A stretch of 35,525 nt of DNA from Bacteroidales bacterium (GTDB lineage Bacteria > Bacteroidota > Bacteroidia > Bacteroidales > UBA932): positions 1-35,525 of the forward strand of contig JAFRVZ010000066.1 in NCBI GenBank assembly GCA_017438265.1. Direction: 5' to 3'. The translations under genes were made by a program, and so were the position numbers. A model generated the notes under the pieces. It did not search any database, had not been told where the DNA came from, and saw only the letters and a list, made by a program, of their open reading frames with translations. Below are positions 19,828 to 26,550 of the stretch, piece after piece. Positions within the stretch are counted from its first letter, which is position 1. The number at the start of each line of letters is the position of its first letter.

Positions 19828-19842
19828 GTCGAAAGTTTCGAC
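19828..19842. promoter_or_regulatory. 15-bp palindrome in the permease/AraC divergent region
   Basis: GTCGAAA-G-TTTCGAC is a perfect 7-bp-armed palindrome, followed at once by TTTTTTATAATTTTTT. It may be an operator between the divergent genes, or a weak terminator-like hairpin (6-bp stem, 3-base loop) before the araC promoter. Confidence 0.45.
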
Positions 19843-19860
19843 TTTTTTATAATTTTTTAC

Positions 19861-19868
19861 TATCTTAG
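19861..19868 (+). promoter_or_regulatory. Probable -7 box (TATCTTAG) of the AraC-family gene
   Basis: TATCTTAG matches TAnnTTTG except for one base and lies 20 bp before the ATG at 19889. An imperfect -33 element (TTTC at 19836-19839) lies 21 bases upstream, inside the 19828-19842 palindrome. Confidence 0.4.
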
Positions 19869-19888
19869 CGGCAGCTAAAACAATAACC

Positions 19889-20812
19889 ATGGAACAAGCA
19901 CTGAGAGAGATCGGGATCGATGACCTGCGGAAGTATTTCCCGCAAAGCGAGAGCGGCAACCTGGGGAAGGACTTCTTCATTGCCGACATCAAGTACGGCC
20001 AGGAACTGGCCGACGCCATCAGCATCCTCAAGCACCCCTGCCGCTACAACGGCTACTTCGTCGTCTTCTGCGCAAAAGGCCGCATGTGCCTGGATGTCAA
20101 TTTGAAAACCTTTGAGATCGGCAAGAATTCCGTCGTCATCAACATCCCCGGCAACATCTTCCGCGTCTCCGACATCCAGCCGGACGAGCACGAAGAGGCC
20201 CAGCTCGTGCTGATCGCCCTCTCCGCCGACTTCGTCTCCAACATCCACTTCAACTTCACCGCCCTCTACAACGAAAGCATGACGGCGATGAACAACCCCT
20301 GCTTCTACCTGACCGACGAGGAATTCGAGGCCTGCTCGCTCTATTACAAGCTGACCGTCAACCTGATCCGCACCAACAGCCCCCAGCTCAAGGACGCCAT
20401 CTGCGCCCTGCTGTCCTCGGTGTTCTACTACCTCGGCTACAGCTGGTCGGAGAAGCTCCTCGAGGCGAAGCGCTCGACCTGGCGCCCTTCCCTCCGCTCC
20501 AAGGTCATCTTCGACACCTTCATCCGCCTCGTCACGGAATTCCACAACACGGAGCGCGGCATGGTCTTCTACGCCGACAAGCTCTGCCTGACGCCGAAGT
20601 ACCTCTCGAAGCTCGTCAAGAACATCAGCGGCCGTTCGGCCCCGGAGTGGATCGACGCCTACGTCATCCTCGAGGCGAAGAACCTCCTGAAGTACTCCGA
20701 CCTCTCCATCAAGGAGATCGTCTTCCAGCTGAATTTCCGGAACCAGTCCGTCTTCTACAAGTTCTTCAAGTCCCACACGGGAATGACACCGACGGAGTAC
20801 CGCAAGAGTTAG
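19889..20812 (+). CDS. AraC/XylS-family transcriptional regulator
   Basis: This 307-residue cytoplasmic DNA-binding protein has an N-terminal cupin-like sensing region (about 1-185, including the strand-rich CRYNGYFVVFCAKGRMCLDVN) and a C-terminal double helix-turn-helix (about 205-305). In the latter, YADKLCLTPKYLSKLVKN is the first HTH and LSIKEIVFQLNFRNQSVFYKFFK followed by HTGMTPTEYRK is the second HTH with the AraC signature. The ligand is unknown. Divergent placement from the sugar permease and ROK kinase suggests it controls them, which is an inference from position only. A short hairpin follows the stop. Confidence 0.92.
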   Translation: MEQALREIGIDDLRKYFPQSESGNLGKDFFIADIKYGQELADAISILKHPCRYNGYFVVFCAKGRMCLDVNLKTFEIGKNSVVINIPGNIFRVSDIQPDEHEEAQLVLIALSADFVSNIHFNFTALYNESMTAMNNPCFYLTDEEFEACSLYYKLTVNLIRTNSPQLKDAICALLSSVFYYLGYSWSEKLLEAKRSTWRPSLRSKVIFDTFIRLVTEFHNTERGMVFYADKLCLTPKYLSKLVKNISGRSAPEWIDAYVILEAKNLLKYSDLSIKEIVFQLNFRNQSVFYKFFKSHTGMTPTEYRKS

Positions 20813-20819
20813 GATTATC

Positions 20820-20851
20820 CTCTTTTTCGCTTCTTGGTTGAGAAAAAGGAG
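20820..20851 (+). terminator. Weak terminator-like hairpin after the AraC-family gene
   Basis: CTCTTTTTC (20820-20828) and GAAAAAGGAG (20842-20851) can pair with one bulged G. It lies 8 bp after the stop codon. The 3' side lacks a strong T-run, so termination efficiency is doubtful. Confidence 0.35.
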
Positions 20852-20868
20852 TATTTCGATTAAAACGT

Positions 20869-20898
20869 TTTGTGCGAGTCAAAAAATCGCTAACTTTG
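20869..20898 (+). promoter_or_regulatory. Near-consensus Bacteroidota promoter with no protein gene behind it
   Basis: TTTG at 20869-20872, an 18-base spacer and TAACTTTG at 20891-20898 match the -33/-7 consensus of the Bacteroidota primary sigma factor. It is the best complete promoter in the window. Transcription should start near 20904. Confidence 0.65.
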
Positions 20899-20903
20899 CA
20901 CCC

Positions 20904-21054
20904 GGACCACGAAGAGATTCGCGTCTATTTGTTAAGTTCGTTTTATACACTGGGGAAGCGCTTTTGGGGAAAGGCGCTTCCTGTTTTTTTGTGCCCTGCA
21001 CAAAAAAACAGGAAGCCGGCAGGACAGGGCTGGACCTGTCCTGCCGGTCTTTTC
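20904..21054 (+). ncRNA. Candidate small RNA with alternative hairpins and intrinsic terminator
   Basis: A strong promoter is followed by about 150 bp with no plausible protein and three overlapping hairpins. H1 pairs GGAAGCGC (20954-20961) with GCGCTTCC (20974-20981). H2 is a perfect 19-bp stem, 20976-20994 with 20998-21016, loop CCT. H3 is a perfect 13-bp stem, 21016-21028 with 21035-21047, followed by TCTTTTC. H1 and H2 both need 20976-20981, so they are mutually exclusive. H3 plus the U-rich tail looks like an intrinsic terminator. I do not recognise a known RNA family: the SRP and tmRNA hallmarks are absent, and I see no 5'-3' closing stem as in 6S RNA. The start and end are estimates. 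Confidence 0.45.
21016..21054 (+). terminator. Intrinsic terminator of the candidate small RNA
   Basis: A 13-bp GC-rich perfect stem (CCGGCAGGACAGG with its complement), a 6-base loop and TCTTTTC immediately downstream meet the usual criteria. The first stem base is shared with the last base of the preceding 19-bp hairpin. Confidence 0.65.
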
Positions 21055-21286
21055 TCAACCCCCTGCACCCCCTTTCAGGGGGACTGCCGGAACCTGCTGC
21101 GCTCCGCTTGCAGAACCCGGGCGGCTCCGCTGCTTCGATGTCTTGCGACATCTCGCTGACGCTCCGCCGCGGCGCCTGATGGCGCCATCGCGGCCTTCGG
21201 CCGCTCCAACAGCGGAATGAATATTATGACCCCGCCACCCGCCCCCTCCGACACATTTCGAAGCTGTTGCCGTGTTGGGTGCTGGC
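21055..21286. other. Noncoding stretch with several small hairpins
   Basis: No credible gene is seen. There are at least four short perfect stems: CCCCC/GGGGG (21068-21082), GATGTC/GACATC (21137-21152), GGCGCC/GGCGCC (21171-21186) and CGGCC/GGCCG (21191-21203). The stretch may be decayed repeat material. Confidence 0.5.
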
Positions 21287-21388
21287 GCGGAAGTGAGGGA
21301 GGCCTGCTTTTTTGGGGACCGTCTCCATCAAAATTGGCCGTTTTTGAGGGAGCCCTGCCAGATTTTGGACCGCCTCCCTCACTTCCGC
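21287..21388. repeat. 102-bp nested palindrome with 17-bp outer arms
   Basis: The outer arms GCGGAAGTGAGGGAGGC (21287-21303) and its exact reverse complement (21372-21388) enclose a central imperfect palindrome (14-base arms, 11/14 pairs) centred on GGCC at exactly the same midpoint, 21337.5. The stretches between outer and inner arms are not complementary. The plan resembles the 162-bp element at 1876-2037. Confidence 0.75.
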
Positions 21389-21396
21389 CGGTGTTT

Positions 21397-21420
21397 CGGC
21401 GTCAATGACATTCGCTTGGG
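21397..21420 (+). repeat. Solitary copy of the 24-bp arm found at 1876-1899
   Basis: Twenty of 24 bases match the left arm of the 1876-2037 palindrome, including CGGCGT, ATGA and ATTCGCTTGG. No partner arm is present nearby, so this is a lone half, 8 bp from the 102-bp palindrome. Just downstream TTTACC/GGTAAA (about 21467-21480) with T-rich flanks could be a terminator. Confidence 0.65.
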
Positions 21421-21501
21421 CTCGCTGCATCGCCCGGTAGCTTTTTGCTTCCATTCTTTTTTACCTTTTCTTGGTAAACTTTTTTCAGGACGATACACGG
21501 G

Positions 21502-21613
21502 CGCTGCCGCGGAAGTGGCTGGAACAGAAGGTGTTGGATGGGGTAGAAGTGCCGAAAAACGGGCACTTCTATTAGCTTTATTCCATTATTAGACAACGAG
21601 TTACGTGGCAGCG
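21502..21613. repeat. 112-bp palindromic element, copy 3
   Basis: The ends are CGCTGCCGCGGAAGT on the left and the reverse complement of CGCTGCCACGTAACT on the right (12/15 identical). The central hairpin TAGAAGTGCC (21544-21553) / GGCACTTCTA (21562-21571) has an 8-base loop and shares the midpoint 21557.5 with the outer arms. Length, end sequence and core agree with the copies at 33199 and 35282; the intervening sequence has diverged. It lies between convergent genes (AraC family and acid phosphatase), so the hairpin could also serve as a two-way terminator. G-rich DNA follows the right end. Confidence 0.85.
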
Positions 21614-21666
21614 GCCGATGGGGCTTGGCGGTGTCAGCGGCAGGGGCAGCGGCGAAAGGAGGGCGG

Positions 21667-22437
21667 TCAGCGGCGGCGGAGGCGGGGGCGCTTCGCGGGA
21701 GCGGGCGCGGGCGGGGCGGTGAGGCGGCGGAATTCCTCGCGGGCGCGGCGCATCTGGTCGAGGAAGCGCTCGCTCGTGTGGAGCTTCGCGTAGGCGGCGC
21801 TGGCGGCGAGGTAGCCGGCGTCGACGTCGCTCTGCCAGTGGGCGCCGACGATGACGCGGCTTTCGCCGTACATCAGGCCGCGGGCGAGGAGCGTGTCGGC
21901 GCGGTCAGGGTTGATTTCCGTAAGGAGGAGGGCGGCGCTCCAGCCGAGGATGGTATGGCCGGAGGGATAGGAACCGTTGCGGGAGAGGCCGGGCTCGGAG
22001 GCGGGGGTCAGGGTGCCTTCCCGGAAGCGGACGAAGGGGCGCTTGCGCTTGTAGTAGGCCTTCGGGTAGGTGCAGATGCTGTCGCAGGTCGCGGTTGCTT
22101 CGCGGAGGAGCTTGTAGATCTCCGGGGTCCCCGCTTCCGAAATCTGCAGACCGAAGGGTTCGCTGAATTCCCGGACGATGCAGTTCATGCCGTATTCGGC
22201 GTCGCGGATGGCGATGGCGGCGCGCTCCGGGTCCTGGCGCTGCGCCTTGCCCCACATGTACTGGGTGATGTCGTAGACGAAGCGGGTGCCGGCCGTGTCG
22301 GGCGGGGCCGGGAGCCATTTCAGGAGGTCCGGCATTTCGGAAGTGGTGAAATAGGCGTCGACTTTGCGGCTCTGCGCGCCGGCGTCCAGGGCGCTGCCGA
22401 CGAGGAGGGCGGCGGCCAGGAGGATCAGTTTCTTCAT
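21667..22437 (-). CDS. Class A non-specific acid phosphatase (PAP2 superfamily)
   Basis: This 256-residue exported phosphatase has an N-terminal signal peptide of about 21 residues (hydrophobic core LILLAAALLVG, probable cleavage after AGA). The full class A/PAP2 signature is present in order: KAYYKRKRP (KX6RP), GSYPSGHT (PSGH, with the family's extended GSYPSGHT) and SRVIVGAHWQSD (SRX5HX3D, catalytic histidine). It should remove phosphate from a broad range of small organic phosphates in the periplasm. The C-terminus after about residue 235 is a basic Ala/Pro/Arg tail. It lies 34 bp after the TonB-dependent receptor on the same strand, which might couple phosphate release to uptake, though a possible own promoter (TATCTTTC) and a hairpin lie between them. 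Confidence 0.93.
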   Translation of the reverse strand: MKKLILLAAALLVGSALDAGAQSRKVDAYFTTSEMPDLLKWLPAPPDTAGTRFVYDITQYMWGKAQRQDPERAAIAIRDAEYGMNCIVREFSEPFGLQISEAGTPEIYKLLREATATCDSICTYPKAYYKRKRPFVRFREGTLTPASEPGLSRNGSYPSGHTILGWSAALLLTEINPDRADTLLARGLMYGESRVIVGAHWQSDVDAGYLAASAAYAKLHTSERFLDQMRRAREEFRRLTAPPAPAPAKRPRLRRR

Positions 22438-22457
22438 TTCGGGATCGTTTTCCCGAA
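22438..22457 (-). promoter_or_regulatory. Hairpin touching the acid phosphatase start codon
   Basis: TTCGGGA (22438-22444) and TCCCGAA (22451-22457) form a perfect 7-bp stem with a 6-base loop directly before the ATG. A -7-like box TATCTTTC lies just upstream on the minus strand. The hairpin could modulate translation initiation. Confidence 0.4.
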
Positions 22458-22471
22458 AGATACGAAAAAAA

Positions 22472-24382
22472 TCAGAGGCGGCAGGCGGCGCCGAGGATGA
22501 GCCAGAGGCCGGGCTGGGGGATGTCGCCGAAGTCGAACCAGGTCCGGTTCAGCAGGTTGTTCGCCCGGAGGTAGAGGTTCAGGCCGGGGAAATCGTAGCC
22601 GACCCTGGCGTCCAGCAAGGCGTAGGGGGTCAGGAGCTCCGAACCCGTGAAGCGGTCCACATAGCGCCAGGAGAGGTCCAGGGCGAGGTTTTCCCAGAAG
22701 CGGAAGCCGGCCTGGACGACGACTTTGTGGCGGATGTATTCCAGGGAATAGATCGAGCGCAGGCGGGGGTCGGGGACCTGGTCCTGCGACTGGTGGCTGT
22801 AGCCGAGGCTCAGGGAGCGGAGGAAGAAGCCGGGGCGCAGCAGCAGGTCGGGCGGGGTCAGCCGGAGCGAGACCTCCTCGCCGAGGGTCCCGACCTTCGT
22901 GTGGTTGACCGAGGTCCAGGGGGCGTCGTCGCCGGCAGCGGTGTCCTTGACCCAGTCGATCAGGTCGTAGCCGCGGTTGTAGTAGGCGGCGGCGAAGGCG
23001 CGGACGCCGCGGCCTGCGTACTTGACGCCGGCTTCGACGGCCCGCAGCTTCTCGGCCTTCAGGTTCGGGTCCGCCCGGTGGCCGCCGACCGAATAGTAGA
23101 GCTCCGTGAAGGTCGGCATCCGGTAGGATGTATTATAGGAGGCGTAGATGCGCAGGGCGTCGGAGAGGCGGACGTTGGCGTCGATGCCGGGAAACAGGCG
23201 GACGCCTTCCCGGTTGCCGGTGTTGCAGACCGTCGTGAGGCCGGCCGCGGCGGAGAGGCGGCCGAGCGTGAGGCGGTGTTCCAGGAAGAGGTTGTAGGCC
23301 GTGCGGGAGAGGCCGCGGACATAGACGCCGCGCGGCTGCGCGAGCGCCTCGCCCAGGTTCGTGCTGACAATGCGCTCGTGGCGCGCCTCGGCGCCGAAGG
23401 CGGTCTGACCGAGGCGGGAATCGACCCGGAAGTTCAGGTTCAGGCCTGCAACGTTGGTCTTATGGTAGTTGAAGGGATATTTTTCCGGGGCGCCCCGGAA
23501 GAGCTCGAAGCGGTCCTCGCCGTGGTTCCAGTAGAGGGCCGGGGTGAAATGCAGCGCGCCGGCGCCCTCCGAGCGGACGGAGGCGAAGGTCTTCAGGGTG
23601 TGCTCGAACTGGTCGTCGAAGGCGGCGCTGTAGAAGGTGCTGGAGCCGAAATCCTTGCGGCTGACGCCGGCCTGCCAGGAGAGGTCGCGGCGGGCGAAGG
23701 CGTGGCGGCCGTACCAGAAGGCCTTCAGGGCATCGAAATCGCTGTTGCGGCCGCCGGCGGCGTTGCGGTTGAAGCCGTCGCTGCGCTGCCAGCCGGCCGA
23801 GACGGCGTTGAAGCCGCCGCGGTGGGCGGCCGCCGCCGAGGCAGTCGCGCCGAGCGAGCCGAAGGAGCCGCCCTCGAGGCTGGCGGAGACCCCGCTCCCG
23901 GTGGGCCGGCGGGTCACGATATTGACGGCGCCGAGCAGGGAGGATGTCCCATAGACGCGCGCGGCGGGGCCTTCCAGGACCTCGATCCGCTCGATGTCGC
24001 AGAGGTTGACGGGGAAGTCGAAGGAGTTGTGGCCGGTCTGCGGGTCGGTGATGTTGATGCCGTCGAGGAGGACGGCGACCTGGTTGTAGGTGCCGCCGCG
24101 GATGCTGATGTCGGTCTGCATGCCCATCGCGCCCCGCTGGCGCACGTCGACGCCGAGGGTGTATTTGAGCAGGTCGTTGACCGTCTCCGCCGGCGCCGAG
24201 GCGATCGCCACGCTGTCCAGCAGCGTCACGATGCGCGCGCTGCTGTGGAGCGCCACCGGCACCCGGCTCGCCGTCACCTTCACGCTGTCAATCTCTTCCG
24301 CCCGGCCCTGCGCCAGGCCCGTCAGCCCGGATGCCGTCCCGAATGCCAGGACCAGCATCCCGATCATAATAACTCTCCGCAT
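22472..24382 (-). CDS. TonB-dependent outer-membrane receptor (BtuB-like size class)
   Basis: This 636-residue outer-membrane transporter has a signal peptide (about 1-25), a short TonB-box-like segment EEIDSVKVTASRVP, a plug domain (about 35-150, with DISIRGGTYNQVAVLLDGINI and IERIEVLEGPAARVYGTSSLLGAVNIVTRR) and a 22-strand barrel making up the rest. It lacks the N-terminal carboxypeptidase-like domain of SusC-type receptors and has no SusD partner, so it belongs to the simpler siderophore/cobalamin-type class. The ligand cannot be inferred: no cobalamin riboswitch is visible in the short leader. The protein ends ...GAACRL, without the usual terminal aromatic residue of outer-membrane barrels. 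A -7 box TATCTTTG lies 22 bp before the start. Confidence 0.92.
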   Translation of the reverse strand: MRRVIMIGMLVLAFGTASGLTGLAQGRAEEIDSVKVTASRVPVALHSSARIVTLLDSVAIASAPAETVNDLLKYTLGVDVRQRGAMGMQTDISIRGGTYNQVAVLLDGINITDPQTGHNSFDFPVNLCDIERIEVLEGPAARVYGTSSLLGAVNIVTRRPTGSGVSASLEGGSFGSLGATASAAAAHRGGFNAVSAGWQRSDGFNRNAAGGRNSDFDALKAFWYGRHAFARRDLSWQAGVSRKDFGSSTFYSAAFDDQFEHTLKTFASVRSEGAGALHFTPALYWNHGEDRFELFRGAPEKYPFNYHKTNVAGLNLNFRVDSRLGQTAFGAEARHERIVSTNLGEALAQPRGVYVRGLSRTAYNLFLEHRLTLGRLSAAAGLTTVCNTGNREGVRLFPGIDANVRLSDALRIYASYNTSYRMPTFTELYYSVGGHRADPNLKAEKLRAVEAGVKYAGRGVRAFAAAYYNRGYDLIDWVKDTAAGDDAPWTSVNHTKVGTLGEEVSLRLTPPDLLLRPGFFLRSLSLGYSHQSQDQVPDPRLRSIYSLEYIRHKVVVQAGFRFWENLALDLSWRYVDRFTGSELLTPYALLDARVGYDFPGLNLYLRANNLLNRTWFDFGDIPQPGLWLILGAACRL

Positions 24383-24404
24383 ACCCTGTCTCCAAAAACG
24401 GTCC

Positions 24405-24412
24405 CAAAGATA
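24405..24412 (-). promoter_or_regulatory. -7 box (TATCTTTG) of the TonB-dependent receptor gene
   Basis: This is an exact TAnnTTTG match on the minus strand, 22 bp before the ATG at 24382. The -33 region falls inside the tandem dispersed repeats and shows no TTTG, so the repeats may have displaced the upstream promoter half. Confidence 0.5.
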
Positions 24413-24418
24413 GAAAAG

Positions 24419-24502
24419 ATTTCTCGACTCCGCTGCGCTCCGCTCGAAATGACAGGAAGCGCTCCGCTCGAAATGACAGGAAGCGCTCCGCTCGAAATGA
24501 CA
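24419..24502 (-). repeat. Tandem array of the dispersed repeat (24-bp unit)
   Basis: After a lead-in copy (ATTTCTCGACTCCGCTGC), the 24-bp unit beginning GCGCTCCGCTCGAAATGACA is repeated head to tail at 24435-24458, 24459-24482 and 24483-24502 (last copy truncated). The units are identical and have no unique spacers. The array abuts the promoter of the TonB-dependent receptor. Confidence 0.85.
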
Positions 24503-24510
24503 TTTGAAAA

Positions 24511-24575
24511 GCAGAAAGAAATGTTTTCCTGAGTAGCCCTTTTTTGGGATATCTCAGGAAAACATTTCTTTCTGC
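24511..24575 (-). terminator. 23-bp perfect hairpin, terminator of the acyl-CoA synthetase unit
   Basis: The arms at 24511-24533 and 24553-24575 are perfect 23-bp complements; the 19-base loop contains a further CCC-TTTTTT-GGG mini-stem. On the minus strand it lies 39 bp after the synthetase stop and is followed by TTTTC. It shares plan and conserved blocks with 2270-2325, with different but still paired bases in the middle of the stem. Confidence 0.7.
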
Positions 24576-24580
24576 GAATA

Positions 24581-24607
24581 GATTCCTTCGCTTCGCTCGG
24601 AATGACA
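24581..24607 (-). repeat. Dispersed short repeat, noncoding copy
   Basis: GATTCCTTCGCTTCGCTCGG followed by AATGACA is the reverse complement of the repeat embedded in dnaX at 58-84. ATTCC and GGAAT at its ends can pair. It lies 7 bp after the stop of the acyl-CoA synthetase gene. Confidence 0.8.
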
Positions 24608-24614
24608 GGAATGT

Positions 24615-26534
24615 CTACAGGGCGGCGAGGTTCTTCTCGTTGAAGAGGTTCTTGCCTTCGGCGGTGTAGGCGTAGGCGATGCGGTCGGCATAATGCTCCT
24701 CGACCTTGCGGCGCACAATCTTCATCGTCGAATTCATCATCTGGTTCGCGATGGTATAAGGCTCATCGCAGACGATGACGGCGGCGGGGAGCCAGCGGTC
24801 CGGGAAGAGATCCTCGTGGGGGCCGCCGGTCTTGTAGGAATCAATCTCGGACTGGATCTTGCGGAGCATCGCCTCCTTCCCTTCGCGGCTCGCCGGGTCG
24901 AGGCCCTCGCCCTTCACGAAGTCGGCGAGCGCCTCCTTCTCGGGAACGAGCAGCACGACGGTGTACGGATTCTGGTTGTTGTGGAGGACGACCTGGGAAA
25001 CGTACTTGGAGACCTCGGGGAGGCTGTCCTCAAAGCCCTCCGGCGAATACTTCTCGCCGTCGGAGCTGATCAGCAGGGACTTGAAGCGGCCCGTAACATA
25101 GAGGAAATCGGTATCCCAGGGGCAGATGTAGCCCATGTCGCCGGTATGGAGCCAGCCGTCGATCACGGTCTTGGCGGTCGCTTCCGGATTCTTCCAGTAG
25201 CCGGCCATCACGTTCTCGCCGCGGACCACGATCTCGCCTTTCTGGCCGATCGGGACTTCCTTGCCCTGGTCGTCGCAGATGATGCAGTCCATCGGGCGGA
25301 CGATGCGGCCGGAGGAGCCGAAGATGGCGTGGCCGGTCGAGTTCGCGCAGATGATCGGGGTCGCCTCCGTCAGGCCGTAGCCCTGGAACATCGGCATCCC
25401 GACGGCGCAGAAGAAGCGCTGGAGCTCGATGTCGAGCAGGGCGCCGCCGCCGACGAAGAACTTCATGCGGCCGCCGAAGCTCTCGCGGACCTTCGTGAAG
25501 ATCAGCTTGTCGAAGAGCCACATGAGGGGCTTGCGCCACCAGTAGAGGAAGCCGCCGCGGTTGTAGTATTCCTTGTTGTAGGCGATGGCGTTCCGGACGG
25601 CGAAGTTGAAGAGCTTCACGGTCGTGGGGCCCTTGGCCTTGATGCCGCTCTCGATGTTCTTCTTGAAGTTGCGGGCGAGGGCGGGAACGGAAAGCATGAC
25701 GTGGGGGCGGGTCTCGCGGATTGCGACGGGGACGTTCTTCAGGGTCGCGAGGCTGTTCTTGCCGATCGGGACGAAGGCGATGCTGCCGCCGTAGAACATC
25801 ATCGTGTACATGCCGGCGACGTGGGCGAAGCAGTGGTCGAGCGGGAGGATGATGAGCATGACGTCGTTCTCGCCGATCGTGATCACGCTGTTGCCCTGGG
25901 CGACGTTGGCCGTGTAGTTGCGGTGGGTCAGGAGGATGCCCTTGGGGTCGGCGGTCGTGCCGGAGGTGTAGCTGATGTTGGCGTAGTCGTCGGGGCCGAC
26001 GGACTTGAAGCGGGCTTCGAACAGGTCGAAGTGCTCCTTCAGGAAGGCGTCGCCGGCGGCCTGAACCTCGGACATGCGGATTTCCTTTTCCCCGAGCTCC
26101 GCGTAGTCGAAGGCGGTGTCGTCGAAGACGATGACCTTCTTGACGGCGGGGCACTGGGGGAGGATCTTGCGGATCTTCGGGAGCTGGTTGCCGGAGACGA
26201 GGATCCACTGGGAGTCGGAGTGGTCGATGCGGAAGATCAGGTCCGCGTCGGCACCGAGGTTGACGGAGAGCGGGACGTCGGTCGCGCCGGCGTACATCGC
26301 GCCGAGCTCGGCGAGGATCCACATCGCGCGGCTCTCGGACAGGAGGGCGATCTTGTCGCCCTTCTCCAGGCCGAGGGACATCAGGCCGGCGCCGATCCGG
26401 TAGGCCTCGGCGCGGGTCTGCTCCTGGGTAATGGTCTTCCATTCGCCGGCAACCTTCTCGCGGAGGTAGACATGGTCGGCGAACTGGCGGGTGTATTTCT
26501 CAACGAAATCGATGATGGTAGGTCTTTCTGCCAT
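24615..26534 (-). CDS. Long-chain acyl-CoA synthetase (AMP-forming)
   Basis: This 639-residue AMP-dependent synthetase activates a fatty acid to its acyl-CoA through an acyl-adenylate. The P-loop YTSGTTADPKG is at about 189-199, the adenine-binding GYGLTEATP lies in the central part, the hinge-region GDMGYI...DFLYVTGRFK is present, and the C-terminal NSTMKIVRRKVEEHY contains the family's catalytic lysine region. Length and the ending match the bacterial FAA1/FadD15-like group. Export of the product is not expected; there is no signal peptide, though such enzymes often associate with the inner membrane. The start ATG (26534) is preceded by GATATT. It begins 16 bp after the deoxynucleoside kinase stop, so the two are probably cotranscribed. 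Confidence 0.94.
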   Translation of the reverse strand: MAERPTIIDFVEKYTRQFADHVYLREKVAGEWKTITQEQTRAEAYRIGAGLMSLGLEKGDKIALLSESRAMWILAELGAMYAGATDVPLSVNLGADADLIFRIDHSDSQWILVSGNQLPKIRKILPQCPAVKKVIVFDDTAFDYAELGEKEIRMSEVQAAGDAFLKEHFDLFEARFKSVGPDDYANISYTSGTTADPKGILLTHRNYTANVAQGNSVITIGENDVMLIILPLDHCFAHVAGMYTMMFYGGSIAFVPIGKNSLATLKNVPVAIRETRPHVMLSVPALARNFKKNIESGIKAKGPTTVKLFNFAVRNAIAYNKEYYNRGGFLYWWRKPLMWLFDKLIFTKVRESFGGRMKFFVGGGALLDIELQRFFCAVGMPMFQGYGLTEATPIICANSTGHAIFGSSGRIVRPMDCIICDDQGKEVPIGQKGEIVVRGENVMAGYWKNPEATAKTVIDGWLHTGDMGYICPWDTDFLYVTGRFKSLLISSDGEKYSPEGFEDSLPEVSKYVSQVVLHNNQNPYTVVLLVPEKEALADFVKGEGLDPASREGKEAMLRKIQSEIDSYKTGGPHEDLFPDRWLPAAVIVCDEPYTIANQMMNSTMKIVRRKVEEHYADRIAYAYTAEGKNLFNEKNLAAL

Positions 26535-26550
26535 AATATCTGTTTTTGTT

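Noticed and set aside
20904..21054. 6S, SRP or tmRNA identity for the small RNA
   Set aside because: There is no GGAAG-type SRP tip with its context, no tag-encoding or tRNA-like ends, and no long 5'-3' closing stem.
20872..21159. Small open frame over the candidate small RNA
   Set aside because: It starts before the predicted transcription start, crosses two strong hairpins and a terminator, and shows no protein-like pattern.
21287..21388. Integron attC site
   Set aside because: No GTTRRRY/RYYYAAC core sites flank the palindrome and no integrase or cassette genes are present.
24383..24430. Cobalamin riboswitch before the TonB-dependent receptor
   Set aside because: The leader from the -7 box to the ATG is about 22 bp, far too short, and no B12-box sequence is seen.
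24419..24502. Possible CRISPR array
   Set aside because: The 24-bp units abut without unique spacers and there are no cas genes nearby; this is a plain tandem repeat.
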